Assembly (NCBI GenBank): GCA_029860345.1
Contig: JAOUBJ010000006.1
Coordinates: 1 to 64,000, forward strand
DNA: 64,000 bases
Direction of reading: 5' to 3'
Source of the DNA: Candidatus Zixiibacteriota bacterium
Lineage (GTDB): Bacteria > Zixibacteria > MSB-5A5 > GN15 > FEB-12
Shown piece by piece: positions 17,822 through 28,221 of the stretch. A program made the translations under genes and the position numbers. Position 1 is the stretch's first letter, and each line of letters opens with the position of its first letter. Under the pieces are notes generated by a model, which was not told where the DNA came from, did not search any database, and worked only from the letters and a program-made list of their open reading frames with translations.

Positions 17822-17899
17822 GCGGAAACCGGGAACGGAGATTGTGATACAGGTCAAAAGTGAAGCTGACAGCGCCAAAAGTAGGCACAGCCGAAATAA

Positions 17900-17927
17900 G
17901 TAGGGCGGGTCCGTCTTCGAACCCGCC
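17900..17927. repeat. REP element, GTAG type
   Basis: A complete 28-base copy of the family found around the RAYT gene: GTAG, then GGCGGGTCCG, a short loop, and GAACCCGCC. It lies in the 370-base gap between the M24 peptidase and the DUF5684 gene. Apart from the peptidase promoter I see no other feature there. Confidence 0.85.
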
Positions 17928-18155
17928 ACCTTCCTGAAGTGGGCGACAACCAAACCCCTCTAAACCGAAGCTGACAGGGGATAAGCCCACGGGCTCGAAA
18001 TTTGCCCGCAGGACGGCCCATAACCTCGTGTGACACATTGTGTTACATTCCGGGAAAGTCTTAAAGGCTGTTGGTGAATCGGTCGACATAGATAGGTAGC
18101 AGATCGAAAAAATCCAAACGGTTAGAATCGTGTTTCTCTAACGCAGGAGGACAGT

Positions 18156-18581
18156 ATGTACGATGCCGCAAATGACGGCAGTGGATTTGGCATGATGGGT
18201 GTGTTGATCATCCTGGCTGTCTACTTCTACTTTGCTTTTTCACAGTTTAAGATTGCGCAGAAAGTTGGCTGCGCCGACCAGGCATGGTGGTCGTTCATTC
18301 CGATCGCCAACACATTCCTGTTAATCAAAATGGCCAACAAGGACTGGTGGTGGTTTGTACTCTGCCTGGTGCCGGTGGTGAATATCATCTGTTTCGCCAT
18401 AATGTGGATGGAAACAGCCAAAGCGGCCGGCCACTCCCCGGTTTGGGGATTCCTGGTGCTGGTCCCGTTTTTGAATTTCGTCGCGATTGGCGTGATGGCG
18501 TTCAGCGGCGGGGCTACCGGTGGTGGTATGCCCTCATCGGGCCAGATCGACACTACGCGCAAACCGACGCATGTAGGGTAG
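18156..18581 (+). CDS. DUF5684-type small integral membrane protein
   Basis: A 141-residue protein with about four hydrophobic segments (MMGVLIILAVYFYF, WWWFVLCLVPVVNIICFAIM, and two near FLVLVPFLNFVAIGVMAF). It has the family's signature FKIAQKVG...AWWSFIPIAN. The C-terminal tail is Gly/Ser-rich and soluble. The DUF5684 assignment is from this pattern. No biochemical role is known to me. GCAGGAGGACAGT before the ATG is a strong ribosome binding site. It is monocistronic, closed by a hairpin terminator. Confidence 0.85.
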   Translation: MYDAANDGSGFGMMGVLIILAVYFYFAFSQFKIAQKVGCADQAWWSFIPIANTFLLIKMANKDWWWFVLCLVPVVNIICFAIMWMETAKAAGHSPVWGFLVLVPFLNFVAIGVMAFSGGATGGGMPSSGQIDTTRKPTHVG

Positions 18582-18608
18582 CGGACCAGATTCCGTATCG
18601 ATTTCGCA

Positions 18609-18638
18609 AAGGCGAGCCGGATGGCTCGCCTTCTCTTT
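18609..18638 (+). terminator. Intrinsic terminator after the DUF5684 gene
   Basis: AAGGCGAGCC, a GGAT loop, then GGCTCGCCTT, followed by a pyrimidine-rich CTCTTTG. The 10-bp stem is perfect. Confidence 0.8.
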
Positions 18639-18650
18639 GTGTAGATACCT

Positions 18651-19138
18651 GCAGGGGTCGGGCGGGGTCGCCCAACGCCACTTGGAACTCGTCCCCCGAC
18701 TCAGCTCGGGGTGACGTTGCATACGCGCGACGGGTGGCCGCCTCAAACCCGGTTTGGGGCGGAAGACAGTACAAGAGATTCACCCTTCGACTCTGCTCAG
18801 GGTGAGGTGGATGGGTGCTTCCGGTGAGTCTTCAAAACAGTAGGTCGAAACCCCTGTGGTTTCGACATCCCGCTCTTCGCGGTGATAAATCACATCTTCG
18901 TGCTTCGCGGGATTCTCTTCAAACAAAGACTGGATTCTGGCCTTCGCCAGAATGACCAATCTACAGGGTGCTGATCAGTCTTCGTAGGGCAGGATCCCTG
19001 TGATCCTGCCAGATTAGGCGGGTCCGAAGACGGACCCACCCTACTAAGCGAAAATGGATTCCCGCCTTCGCGGGAATGACAGAGGGGCGCGGAGAACATT
19101 CTTGCCTGTCGCCGCGAAGCGAAAAACCCATTTATGGG
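18651..19138. repeat. Dense palindromic repeat mosaic
   Basis: No gene fits between the terminator and proS. In order it holds a GTCGGGCG-GGTCGCCC repeat, a CCTCAAACCCGGTTTGGGG palindrome, a CACCCTTCGACT...AGGGTG repeat and a GTCGAAACCCCTGTGG palindrome. A double hairpin (GTGATAAATCAC, 18882-18893) follows, then a GTAGGGCAGGATCC...GATCCTGCC hairpin, a REP variant (19015-19045), and a double hairpin CCCATTTATGGG (19127-19138) ending one base from the proS stop codon. Confidence 0.75.
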
Positions 19139-19139
19139 C

Positions 19140-20666
19140 TCAATACGACTTGGCCCAAATGGCGTCGGTCTTGGCCGGGCCGCCGCAGATGACACAGGTA
19201 CCATCGGTGCCACTCTGATCAAGCGGCATGAGACGGATCGTAACCTTGAGCTTTGCCGCTTTATCTTCGCACTCCGGGTTGTCACAATACTTGGCCAGCA
19301 CGAACCCCCCGTGTATCTCAGGTTTCTCACTGTTATCCGGTGCAAAGAACGCCTCGAACGATGCAAAGTCGGTGATATCAGTGTGAGTGTGTTCCTCACG
19401 AAGAGCCAGCGCCTGGTCAAAGAGATTCCGTTGAATCTCGCCGAGCGCTGTCACTACCGTTTCAGCGACCTGGTCGCGACCGACCGACTCGGCTGCTTTG
19501 ACCGAACGATCACGACGGCCCATAAAGACAGAATCCGATTCCATATCGCGGGGACCTATCTCAATTCGGATCGGCGCACCCCGTTTGACCCATTGCCACT
19601 TTTTGTCGACCGGACGCATGTCACGTGCGTCGACCTGTACACTCACCGGCTGTCCGGCCCAGGATTGCTTGCGGATGTCATCGGCCACAGCGTTGGCATA
19701 GGCCAGCACCTGTTCTTCGGTGCCTGCTTTGTTCAGCATGGGGATTATCACCACCTGTTTCGCCGCTATCTTAGGCGGCAAACGCAGACCGTCATCGTCG
19801 GCGTGGACCATGATAACGGCGCCAATCAATCGGCTCGACACGCCCCACGAGGTGGTATACGCCAGTTCAACCTCACCTTCGGCATTGGAGAACTGAATCT
19901 CAAAGGCACGCGAAAAATTCTGGCCGAGATAGTGCGAGGTACCGGCCTGCAGCGCTTTGCGATCCTGCATCATAGCCTCGATACAATATGTGGCCACGGC
20001 GCCGGGGAATCGTTCGGCTTCGGTTTTTTCACCGACCAACACCGGCAGGGCCAGAGACTCCTCAGCAAACTTGCGGTAGACGTCGTGCAGTATCATCAAG
20101 GTTTCCTCGCGCGCCTCTTTCTCGCTTGAATGCGCGGTGTGCCCCTCCTGCCAGAGGAACTCGGTCGTGCGCAGGAAAATCCGCGGACGCATCTCCCAGC
20201 GCACGACATTGGCCCACTGGTTGATCAACAGCGGCAGGTCGCGATAGGACTGAATCCATTTTGCGAACGACCGTCCTATAATAGTCTCCGAGGTCGGACG
20301 CACGATTAGCGGCTCTTCCAACTCACCGGTCGGCACCAGACGCCCCTCTTTTTCGACAAGTCGGTGGTGCGTAACAACAGCGCATTCTTTGGCAAACCCC
20401 TCGACGTGCCCGGCCTCCAGTTCCATGAAGCTGAGCGGGATAAACAACGGAAAGTACGCATTCTCATGCCCGGTCTCTTTTATCAGATCATCCATCCCCC
20501 GTTGGAGTTTTTCCCAGATGCCGTATCCCCAGGGCTTGATAACCATACATCCGCGCACGCTGGACATTTCGGCCATATCTGCCGCTTTGATGACTTGCTG
20601 GTACCACTCGGGGTAGTCTTCCTGCCTGGTCGGTGCAATCGCGTTCTGTTGTTTTTTGGCGTTCAC
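19140..20666 (-). CDS. proS: Prolyl-tRNA synthetase (type without editing domain)
   Basis: A 508-residue class II aminoacyl-tRNA synthetase of the archaeal/eukaryotic-like ProS group. It begins ...EDYPEWYQQVIKAADMAE and keeps motif 2 WEMRPRIFLRTTEFLWQEGHTAH. The anticodon-binding domain contains IPMLNKAG. The C-terminal zinc-like region has Cys clusters (CDNPECED and CVICGGPAKTD), ending in the usual aromatic tail IWAKSY. It starts at GTG with no clear ribosome binding site; in-frame alternatives would truncate the conserved start. A terminator-like CCCATAAATGGG hairpin with a T-run abuts the stop codon. Confidence 0.95.
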   Translation of the reverse strand: MNAKKQQNAIAPTRQEDYPEWYQQVIKAADMAEMSSVRGCMVIKPWGYGIWEKLQRGMDDLIKETGHENAYFPLFIPLSFMELEAGHVEGFAKECAVVTHHRLVEKEGRLVPTGELEEPLIVRPTSETIIGRSFAKWIQSYRDLPLLINQWANVVRWEMRPRIFLRTTEFLWQEGHTAHSSEKEAREETLMILHDVYRKFAEESLALPVLVGEKTEAERFPGAVATYCIEAMMQDRKALQAGTSHYLGQNFSRAFEIQFSNAEGEVELAYTTSWGVSSRLIGAVIMVHADDDGLRLPPKIAAKQVVIIPMLNKAGTEEQVLAYANAVADDIRKQSWAGQPVSVQVDARDMRPVDKKWQWVKRGAPIRIEIGPRDMESDSVFMGRRDRSVKAAESVGRDQVAETVVTALGEIQRNLFDQALALREEHTHTDITDFASFEAFFAPDNSEKPEIHGGFVLAKYCDNPECEDKAAKLKVTIRLMPLDQSGTDGTCVICGGPAKTDAIWAKSY

Positions 20667-20699
20667 TGTTCTGTCATCTTTCGAAGTTGTGTTTTTCTT

Positions 20700-21420
20700 G
20701 TCAGCCTGAGCACCGTCGAATGGTGCATGCTTCGACTCCGCTCAACATGAGGTTGACAGGCGGCGTTCGTCCGATGGGTGGCACCCTCAAACTCGGTTTG
20801 GGGGTGATAAATCACTTTTTGTGCTTCGCACCTTGTTACTCACGCAAGCACTTCTTACGGCAGCACGCGCGGAGCGCAAAAAACGGGCTTGCCCGCCGCC
20901 CCAAATATGATCTGAGGCGGCCACCCACCAGTTTTATTAGCGAGAGGATAGCAGACGACACGGGGAGGCACAAGGAAAATCATCCCAACTTGCCAACTCA
21001 GTAGACGGAGATTTGGGGTCGAAACTTCTGGTTCGAAGGACCGCCCTGAGCGCAGTCGAAGAGTGTATGCTTCGACTCCGCTCAGCATGAGGTCGTCAGG
21101 CGACGTTTGTCGGTTGGGTGGCCGCCTCAAACCCGGTTTGGGTGTGGACACATCCGCTCCAAACAAGCAGGCTGTGTCATGAAGGGGGTGTCGCAGGGTT
21201 CTGATCTCGACGCAGTCGGGATTGTGACCCTGCGATTTTCGGCATCGTGTTGTGAGAGAGCAACCTCAAGAACCACCGGTTCACACGATTGCGACACGGC
21301 CTGAAGGCATGAGACGGCTACCTGTGGCTTGCCTGTCAGGAGCATGCGGTCCCCGACTTGCAAAGAGCCGTCACGCAAAGTCGCATGACGGCACAAGGAA
21401 GATAGAGTCCCACTTTCGCA
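20700..21420. repeat. Repeat mosaic in a 781-base gene-free gap
   Basis: Between proS and the small gene at 21448 there are several TTCGACTCCGCTCA...ATGAGGT repeats (20706-20755, 21046-21093) and CCCTCAAACTCGGTTTGGGG-type palindromes (20785, 21125). Two double hairpins also occur (GTGATAAATCAC near 20809; CGGGCTTGCCCG near 20889). The stretch 21160-21420 contains no repeat I recognise and no convincing ORF. Confidence 0.65.
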
Positions 21421-21447
21421 GGAGTGAGAAGACTTTCCGGGCGGTGG

Positions 21448-21738
21448 TTAGCGCCAGTAGCTGAAGTCTATTTCGAACTCGTCCGTGCGACCGTAGATGG
21501 ATGACTCGAACTGATGTCCGAATCCGGTGTTGAGCACCCAACGGTGCTGCGTGTTGTCGAATCGCAAGCCTGTTTCCCAGACTCTGACCAACGGTATGGT
21601 TATACCCTTGAGCATCGTTAAGGCCGTCGTCCGGCTCTTCGCGTTGGCCTTCTGCCAAACCGATTTGGCGATCCGGACTTTCATGACGCGAGGGCTTCCA
21701 TCCACCAGAACGGTGCAATCGGCGTCAAATTCCCACAT
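21448..21738 (-). CDS. Hypothetical small protein
   Basis: A 96-residue protein I do not recognise. It starts MWEFDADCTVLVDGSPRVMKVRIAKS, is rich in beta-forming residues, and ends with the aromatic-acidic stretch EFEIDFSYWR. The ATG at 21738 has AAGGGAG eight bases upstream; the frame opens earlier at 21780. It stands alone among repeats, with no signal peptide or membrane segment. The ribosome binding site and codon composition favour a real gene, but conservation is untested. Confidence 0.5.
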   Translation of the reverse strand: MWEFDADCTVLVDGSPRVMKVRIAKSVWQKANAKSRTTALTMLKGITIPLVRVWETGLRFDNTQHRWVLNTGFGHQFESSIYGRTDEFEIDFSYWR

Positions 21739-21903
21739 ACCGTAACTCCCTTTATTTAGAACTCCATCAGGCGCCTTCACCTGATTATCTCATTGGTCGG
21801 TCCAAAACTCCTTGTATTGCGCGCGCCAACTTTGCGGCACCCGCTAAGCTATACAAACATATAATACGTGTCAAGTTGAGCTTCTCGCAGGAAGTTAAAC
21901 TGG

Positions 21904-21933
21904 TTGCCTTTAATAAGTCGGCTCCCCTATCTT
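21904..21933 (+). promoter_or_regulatory. Possible promoter of the lolC-clpC operon
   Basis: A -35 box TTGCCT (21904-21909), 18-base spacer and -10 box TATCTT (21928-21933). The transcript would start near 21941, about 55 nt before the lolC ATG. A separate TATAAT at 21860-21865 lacks a matching -35 box. Confidence 0.4.
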
Positions 21934-21996
21934 GCCGGTGAAAGGAAGGACTCCGAGCCGGTTGGTGGGCAATCGGCCCGGACAGTGCGTGGTTGT

Positions 21997-23223
21997 ATGA
22001 GTCTGGAGAGATTCGTTGCCGGAAGATATCTGAGAAGCGGGCATGCGTTTCTTTCGGTATCCACCTGGATCACGATGGTCGGTGTGACACTGGGGGTGGC
22101 CGTCGTCTGCTTTGTGATGTCACTGCACAACGGTTTCGAGCGCGAGATTCGTTCACGGCTTTTGGGCACCACATCGCACATATCGATCTTCCCACTGCAC
22201 CACGAACTTATTGAAGAGTACGAGCAATTGGTCGATCAATTGGAATCGGTTGACGGTGTCGTGGCCGCCTCGGCGTTTATCTACTACAAAGTGGCTATCC
22301 AGTCGGCGTCAGCCGGTGACGGCATAATTCTGCGCGGTGTGGATTTGGAAATGGAGAAGAAGACTTCCAATATCGCAAGAGACATGAAGGTCGGCGAGTG
22401 TTCCTTCGAACCGAAAATGATCGACAGCGACACCGTGCCCGGCATGATCATTGGCAGCCATCTGGCCGAACGATTGAGTGTGTACCTGGGTGAGCCTGTC
22501 TGGCTGTATTCCATTCGAGGTGAGGACTTGCAGAAACGTTCACGCCCGCGCGTGGCCAAGTTTCAGATTTCCGGCATTCTGGAAACCGGGATGTATGAAT
22601 TCGACGCCCAGATGGCCTATATAGCGCTGGCCGACGCGCAGAAACTGTTCAAAACCGGCCATGCTGTCACGGCGGCACATCTTAAGCTGACCGACATATA
22701 TGATGCGGAATATGTCACGCCGGTGATCGACTCCATCCTCGAGTATCGCTACGATGTTGTGCCCTGGAACATCCTGCACAAAAACCTCTTCTCCTGGATC
22801 GCCATAGAAAAGAAGATATTATTCCTGGGTTTCATTTTGATTGTGGTAGTGGCAGCTTTTTCGATAATCTCCACCCTGGTAATGCTGACCATGGAGAAGC
22901 GCTCCGACATCGGCATCTTGAAGACAATCGGTCTGACCCCGGCCAAGGTGCGCAAGATATTCGTGTTGAACGGTCTGACCATTGCCTCAGTCGGTGTGGT
23001 AGGCGGCTGGGCTTTGGCCTTGGCAGCAGCTTGGGTACAGAACAGCTACGAACTGATATCGTTGCCACCTGATATCTACTTTATCAGCTACCTGCCGATT
23101 GAAGCGCGGTGGTTTGACTTTTTGGCGTCCGGGGCGGTGGCTGGGTTCATCTGTTTTCTGGCGGCGCTATATCCGGCCACCCGGGCGGCGCGACTCTCGG
23201 TGGTCGACATTGTGAGGCAATAA
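21997..23223 (+). CDS. lolC: Lipoprotein-releasing ABC transporter permease (LolC/E-type)
   Basis: A 408-residue MacB/FtsX-type permease. The N-terminal membrane helix (STWITMVGVTLGVAVVCFVM) is followed by a ~220-residue periplasmic domain. Three C-terminal helices (near 275-300, 325-350 and 365-390) are of the kind that extract lipoproteins for transfer to the outer membrane. Only one permease gene is present, so it may act as a homodimer (LolF-like). The ATG at 21997 begins the typical MSLERFVAGRYLRS start; upstream codons to 21904 are not family-like. The ATPase gene follows after 95 bases. Confidence 0.88.
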   Translation: MSLERFVAGRYLRSGHAFLSVSTWITMVGVTLGVAVVCFVMSLHNGFEREIRSRLLGTTSHISIFPLHHELIEEYEQLVDQLESVDGVVAASAFIYYKVAIQSASAGDGIILRGVDLEMEKKTSNIARDMKVGECSFEPKMIDSDTVPGMIIGSHLAERLSVYLGEPVWLYSIRGEDLQKRSRPRVAKFQISGILETGMYEFDAQMAYIALADAQKLFKTGHAVTAAHLKLTDIYDAEYVTPVIDSILEYRYDVVPWNILHKNLFSWIAIEKKILFLGFILIVVVAAFSIISTLVMLTMEKRSDIGILKTIGLTPAKVRKIFVLNGLTIASVGVVGGWALALAAAWVQNSYELISLPPDIYFISYLPIEARWFDFLASGAVAGFICFLAALYPATRAARLSVVDIVRQ

Positions 23224-23318
23224 GTCGATGTTTTTGAGTGCGAAACTAAACCTTTGCTGAAAAGTGGCGAAAATAGTAGTATAACCCGGGTTGGGTTAAA
23301 ACATAGGACGGCAAACGC

Positions 23319-24023
23319 TTGAATATGGATGACAAAGATTTGATCCTGTCGGCTACCGACATACACAGGCAGTTCAACACAGCCAACGGCATCCTCCCGG
23401 TGTTAAAAGGGCTTTCGCTGGGTTTCCGCCGTAAATCGATGGCTGCCATGACGGGTGCATCCGGTGTCGGGAAGTCGACTTTGCTGCATATCCTGGGCGG
23501 ATTGGATCGACCAACCCAGGGCAAGGTGGAAGTAGCCGGTGTCTCGCTGGTCGACAAAAGTGAAACAGAACTGGCTCAGTTTCGAAACGAAACAGTAGGC
23601 TTTGTGTTTCAGTTTCACTACTTGATGGACGACTTCACCGCCCTTGAGAATGTGATGATACCTTCTTTAGTGGCCAATCGAAAGCGAGGCGAGGCCAAAG
23701 CCAAGGCGGAACAACTTCTGACACTGGTGGGTTTAAGAGATAGAACAAGCCATCGCCCGAAGCAATTGTCGGGTGGTGAACAACAAAGAGTGGCGGTCGC
23801 TCGTGCTCTGGCCAATGATCCAAAGATTGTGCTGGCCGATGAACCGTCGGGTAATCTGGATACGTCCACCGGCCGCCGGCTTCACGACCTGCTTTTTGAG
23901 CTAAACGCAGAAAACGACACCACTTTTCTTATTGCAACGCACAACCGGGAACTCGCTGACCGATGCGACAGTGAGACACAGATTGTTGACGGTAAGGTTT
24001 TTGACCATATTACGCGCAGGTGA
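23319..24023 (+). CDS. lolD: Lipoprotein-releasing ABC transporter ATP-binding protein
   Basis: A 234-residue ABC ATPase. Walker A is GASGVGKST (near 43-51), the Q-loop is FVFQFHYLM, the signature [15 protein letters not shown], Walker [14 protein letters not shown], and the H-loop ATHN. These are the features of the LolD/MacB class that power lipoprotein release. The first codon is TTG at 23319 with AGGA ten bases upstream; an ATG two codons later (23325) is equally possible. It overlaps mcsA by 4 bases, which ties lipoprotein transport to the McsAB-ClpC stress genes in one operon. Confidence 0.9.
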   Translation: MNMDDKDLILSATDIHRQFNTANGILPVLKGLSLGFRRKSMAAMTGASGVGKSTLLHILGGLDRPTQGKVEVAGVSLVDKSETELAQFRNETVGFVFQFHYLMDDFTALENVMIPSLVANRKRGEAKAKAEQLLTLVGLRDRTSHRPKQLSGGEQQRVAVARALANDPKIVLADEPSGNLDTSTGRRLHDLLFELNAENDTTFLIATHNRELADRCDSETQIVDGKVFDHITRR

Positions 24024-24571
24024 TGAGTATGCTATGTCAGGACTGTAACAAGCGCGAAGCACATGTGCAGATCACGCAAATCGTGAACAATGACAAAACG
24101 ATGCTGTCGCTTTGTAAGGACTGCGCGGCTGCCCGCGGCTTCCATTCCCCGCTGGAGAATGCACCTTTCCCGCTGGCCGAGATTCTCTCCGGGCTGGCCC
24201 AGAGCATTCCCAAGGCGGGCGCGCAGCTGCCGGTAAGCACGGTGTCATGTCCCAACTGCGGCCTGGCCTTCGATGAGTTCGCACGGCAGGGTCGGTTTGG
24301 ATGCGGCGAGTGTTATAAGACATTTCGCGGTGATCTCGAAAAGATAATGAGGAAGATCCACGGCGCTTCTTTGCACCGGGGTAAAGCGCCGATTGTCGAA
24401 GCGCCCGTTACCGACTCAGGCGACGATAACGATCCGGCCATTCCCGTCAAAGAAGAAGAACGGCTTGAAGCCGAACTGAAAAAGGCGGTCGAGGCCGAAG
24501 ATTTTGAGCGGGCGGCAGAAATCCGCGACAAGCTCAAAACGATGCGGGATTCCTTTTCGGTCGAAAGCTAA
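24020..24571 (+). CDS. mcsA: McsA: zinc-finger activator of arginine kinase
   Basis: A 183-residue adaptor. Four Cys-x-x-Cys pairs (CQDC, CKDC, CPNC, CGEC) form two zinc-finger units in the first ~105 residues. A UVR motif (EEERLEAELKKAVEAEDFERAAEIRDKL) follows at about 145-175. In Bacillus, McsA binds and activates the McsB arginine kinase through these parts. It overlaps lolD by 4 bases and lies 14 bases before mcsB. The standard neighbour CtsR, the class III heat-shock repressor, is missing here; lolD occupies its place. Confidence 0.92.
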   Translation: MMSMLCQDCNKREAHVQITQIVNNDKTMLSLCKDCAAARGFHSPLENAPFPLAEILSGLAQSIPKAGAQLPVSTVSCPNCGLAFDEFARQGRFGCGECYKTFRGDLEKIMRKIHGASLHRGKAPIVEAPVTDSGDDNDPAIPVKEEERLEAELKKAVEAEDFERAAEIRDKLKTMRDSFSVES

Positions 24572-24585
24572 CGTGAGGACATAGA

Positions 24586-25650
24586 GTGGAAACGATGTTT
24601 GAAGAAATGGCCCGAACCCCGGCCGCCTGGTTGTCCGGGAAAGGCAGAGAGTCGCTGGTGGTTCTCTCAAGCCGTGTCCGTCTGGCCCGTAATGTCGCCG
24701 GGTGTCAGTTTCCCGGGTCGGCCGACAGCGCCACGCGTGATAGGATCGTAAATTACTTCGACTCCACGCGAGCTCGTTCCAAATTGTTGTCGGAGGGACT
24801 ATACTACAAGGCGACCGACCTGAGCAAACTGGATCAGGATTTCCTGGTCGAGCGTCACCTGATATCTCCCGGCTTTCTTAATGGCGAAAGTTCCAAAGCG
24901 CTGTACATCGATCCCCAGGAACGGTTGTCGGTCATGGTCAACGAAGAGGATCATCTGAGAATCCAGGCGCTTTCTCCCGGTCTCGACCCTGAAGGCGCCT
25001 ACAAATTGGCTACGACCTACGATGCTGAGATTTCCGGCCACCTGGAGTATGCCTACGATCCCGATTTCGGGTATCTCACCGCCTGCCCCACCAACGTCGG
25101 CACCGGCATGCGCGCTTCGGTTTTGATACACCTGCCGGGTCTGGTGTTGACACGCGAAATAGACAAAGTCATCTCGCATATCACCCGAAGCGGCCTGGTT
25201 GTGCGCGGTTTCTACGGCGAAGGCAGCGATGTGCTGGGGAATCTTTTTCAACTTTCCAACCAGACAACGCTCGGTGTCTCCGAAGATGAAACCTTAAGGC
25301 AGATCAACCGAGTGGCCGACGAGATTATCGAGAATGAAGCCGGCGCTCGTCAGCGACTGGTCAACGAGGCGGCCGATATGATCGAAGACAAAATCTGGCG
25401 AGCCTATGGGATACTCAAACACGCCCGCGTGCTGACATCCGAAGAGGTCATGAACCTCCTGTCGGCGGTGCGTCTGGGGCACGCCATGAAAATCATCGAT
25501 TTTCTGGACGTTGCTCTTGTGAATGAAATCCTGCTCTTGTCGCAACCGTCGCACCTGCAAAAATACTACGGTCGTGAGATGGATGCTACCCGTCGTGACT
25601 TCGTGCGGGCCCAGATGGTGCGTGAGAAATTGCGGAAGTTCGAGAACTGA
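24586..25650 (+). CDS. mcsB: Protein arginine kinase McsB
   Basis: A 354-residue phosphagen-kinase-fold enzyme that phosphorylates arginines on proteins and so marks them for ClpC. Key motifs are intact: VLSSRVRLARN, the catalytic NEEDHLRI, LTACPTNVGTGMRASV, and the C-terminal phospho-arginine-binding region with RRDFVRAQMVREKL. The start codon is GTG. The presence of the phospho-arginine site separates it from creatine or arginine kinases. It is followed by clpC after 74 bases, as in Firmicutes, but here in a bacterium with Lol genes. Confidence 0.95.
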   Translation: METMFEEMARTPAAWLSGKGRESLVVLSSRVRLARNVAGCQFPGSADSATRDRIVNYFDSTRARSKLLSEGLYYKATDLSKLDQDFLVERHLISPGFLNGESSKALYIDPQERLSVMVNEEDHLRIQALSPGLDPEGAYKLATTYDAEISGHLEYAYDPDFGYLTACPTNVGTGMRASVLIHLPGLVLTREIDKVISHITRSGLVVRGFYGEGSDVLGNLFQLSNQTTLGVSEDETLRQINRVADEIIENEAGARQRLVNEAADMIEDKIWRAYGILKHARVLTSEEVMNLLSAVRLGHAMKIIDFLDVALVNEILLLSQPSHLQKYYGREMDATRRDFVRAQMVREKLRKFEN

Positions 25651-25724
25651 TGGACTCAGAAAATGTTGACTTATGGATTTGCAGAAAAGTTTTTCGTTGA
25701 ACATACAGAGGAAGGATACAACGC

Positions 25725-28193
25725 ATGAATGAGATGTTCACAGAGCAAGCGCGCAAGGCGATTGAATTCGCTCGCGACGAAGCAGCCCGCTTGCGACATG
25801 ATTATATTGGAACCGAGCATCTCCTGCTGGGGCTTATACGCCTGGGTGAAGGGACAGCCACGGAAATCATCGCCAACCTCGGCCTGGAACTGAGCGACCT
25901 GAAAGCCTCGATTGAGGATGTGGTTCAGCCGGCCGGTGGCACCATGACAATGGGCCAGCTTCCTCTAACAGCACGGGCCAAAAAGACGCTGGAAGTTTCC
26001 GGCCAGGAAGCGCGGGCGCTGAAGTCCAAGGATATCGACACCGAACACATTCTGCTGGCCCTCCTTAAGGACGAGGAAGGGGTGGCCGCCCAAGTGCTTT
26101 CCACCTATGAGATCGACTACAAAGAAGCCTACGAAGAACTCAAGAATGTCCAGAACGGCAAGCCTTCGTCGTTCAAGAAGAAGCGTAAGAAATCGAAAAC
26201 TCCCGCCCTGGATCATTTCGGCCGTGACCTCACCGAACTGGCCCGCCGCGGCAAACTGGATCCTATTATCGGTCGCCATGAGGAGATCGAACGAGTGGCG
26301 CAGGTACTCTCCCGCCGCAAGAAGAACAACCCGGTGCTGATTGGTGAACCGGGCGTCGGCAAGACAGCCATTGTAGAGGGGCTGGCCCAGCGCATCGTGG
26401 AGAACCGTGTCCCGCAAATTCTTGAAAACAAACGAGTGGTAACTCTGGATATGGCCTCATTGGTCGCGGGAACCAAGTACCGTGGTCAGTTTGAAGAGCG
26501 TCTCAAAGCGGTCATGACCGAGATTATCAACGCCAACGATGTTATCATTTTTATCGATGAGCTGCATACAATCGTCGGCGCCGGTGGCGCCGAAGGATCG
26601 CTGGATGCCTCGAACATTTTCAAGCCGTCATTGTCGCGAGGCGAACTCCGCTGTATCGGCGCCACGACCCTGAACGAGTATCGCAAGTATATCGAGAAGG
26701 ACGGCGCACTGGAACGCCGTTTCCAAACGGTGATGGTTGAGCCGCCGAGCGAAGAAGATACTATCAAGATTCTCTCAGGCCTCCGTCATAAGTATGAAGA
26801 GCATCATCAATTGACCATTTCCGATGAAGCCATTGAGGCGGCGGTCAAGCTGTCGAACCGCTATGTGTCCGGCAAATTCCAACCGGACAAGGCTATCGAC
26901 CTGATCGATGAAGCCGGTTCGCGTTCGCATCTGTCAAGCTACACACGACCACCGGAATTCTCAGAGACCGAAAATGAGATTGTCGAACTGCAACAGAAGA
27001 AAGAGCAGTCGGTCAAGAACCAGGCCTTTGAAACCGCCGCCCAACTACGCGACGAGATCAAGGCCAAAAAGGACAAGCTCGATCAGATGCAGAAAGACTG
27101 GGAAGCCGCCCGCGAAGAACAGAAAATCATTCTTACCGATGATGAGGTGGCAACAGTGCTGGCCAAGATGACCGGCATCCCGCTGTTCCGCCTGGAGGAA
27201 AGCGAGTCTAAACGACTACTTAGAATGGAAGAAGAACTTGGCAAGACCATCATCGGACAGGCCGATGCGCTAGCCACTATTGCCAAGGCGATCCGCCGTG
27301 CCCGCGCGGGGCTGGCCGATCCGCGGCGACCCATTGGCGCCTTCATGTTCCTGGGACCTACCGGTGTAGGCAAAACCGAACTGGCCCGATCACTGGCGCA
27401 GTTCTTGTTCGATGATGTCGACTCGCTGATTCGTATCGACATGTCTGAGTACATGGAGAAGTTTGCCGTGTCGCGTTTGATCGGTGCTCCTCCCGGCTAT
27501 GTCGGCTACGAAGAAGGCGGCCAGTTGACCGAGAAGGTCCGTCGCAAACCGTACTCGGTCGTGCTCCTGGACGAAATCGAAAAGGCCCATCCCGATGTTT
27601 TCAATATTCTCCTGCAGTTGTTCGACGATGGATCGCTGACCGACTCGTTCGGTCGCAAGGTCGATTTCAAAAACACCGTGGTCATCATGACCTCGAACGT
27701 GGGTACCCGGCAGCTTCGTGACGGCAAGACGGTCGGGTTTGATGCTCAGCAGGTTGACGCAACTCACGAGAACATGGAAAAGAAAATCAAGGAAGAACTG
27801 AAGAAGATGTTCAATCCGGAACTACTCAACCGGATTGATGAAACGCTCATCTTCCACTCGCTCGATCGTGATCATATCAAGGAGATCATTCACATCCTGG
27901 TGGCCGATATTGCCACACGGATGGCTGAAAAAGGAATCAGCTTCCGATTGACGCCCGAGGCTTGCGAATTCCTGGCCGATAAGGGTTTCGATCCGGCCTT
28001 CGGCGCCCGACCTTTGAAGCGGGCGTTGCAGAAGTATCTGGAAGATCCAATGGCCGAGGAGATTCTCAGAGGTCAGTATGCCGGCGACTGTAACCTGATT
28101 GTGGGCGCAACCGAGGAGCAACTCACCTTCACCTTTGACAAGTCGTCATCGTCAAAGAAAGACACGCCGACGGAGATCACCAACTCGAATTGA
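25725..28193 (+). CDS. clpC: ClpC AAA+ unfoldase
   Basis: An 822-residue Hsp100 protein that unfolds substrates for ClpP. The N domain (two repeats, residues 1-145, [12 protein letters not shown]...) binds phospho-arginine in Bacillus. D1 has [13 protein letters not shown] and [14 protein letters not shown]. The middle domain contains a UVR-like motif ([22 protein letters not shown]), the hallmark of ClpC against ClpA/ClpB. D2 has [15 protein letters not shown] and [38 protein letters not shown] precedes the ATG. The gene closes the operon at a strong terminator. No clpP lies in the window. Confidence 0.97.
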   Translation: MNEMFTEQARKAIEFARDEAARLRHDYIGTEHLLLGLIRLGEGTATEIIANLGLELSDLKASIEDVVQPAGGTMTMGQLPLTARAKKTLEVSGQEARALKSKDIDTEHILLALLKDEEGVAAQVLSTYEIDYKEAYEELKNVQNGKPSSFKKKRKKSKTPALDHFGRDLTELARRGKLDPIIGRHEEIERVAQVLSRRKKNNPVLIGEPGVGKTAIVEGLAQRIVENRVPQILENKRVVTLDMASLVAGTKYRGQFEERLKAVMTEIINANDVIIFIDELHTIVGAGGAEGSLDASNIFKPSLSRGELRCIGATTLNEYRKYIEKDGALERRFQTVMVEPPSEEDTIKILSGLRHKYEEHHQLTISDEAIEAAVKLSNRYVSGKFQPDKAIDLIDEAGSRSHLSSYTRPPEFSETENEIVELQQKKEQSVKNQAFETAAQLRDEIKAKKDKLDQMQKDWEAAREEQKIILTDDEVATVLAKMTGIPLFRLEESESKRLLRMEEELGKTIIGQADALATIAKAIRRARAGLADPRRPIGAFMFLGPTGVGKTELARSLAQFLFDDVDSLIRIDMSEYMEKFAVSRLIGAPPGYVGYEEGGQLTEKVRRKPYSVVLLDEIEKAHPDVFNILLQLFDDGSLTDSFGRKVDFKNTVVIMTSNVGTRQLRDGKTVGFDAQQVDATHENMEKKIKEELKKMFNPELLNRIDETLIFHSLDRDHIKEIIHILVADIATRMAEKGISFRLTPEACEFLADKGFDPAFGARPLKRALQKYLEDPMAEEILRGQYAGDCNLIVGATEEQLTFTFDKSSSSKKDTPTEITNSN

Positions 28194-28221
28194 TCGCTTA
28201 GGCACATGTTTTGACATACAG

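Noticed and set aside
18890-19420. 176-residue minus-strand ORF across repeats and the end of proS
   Set aside because: It is made of repeat translation and an out-of-frame part of proS.
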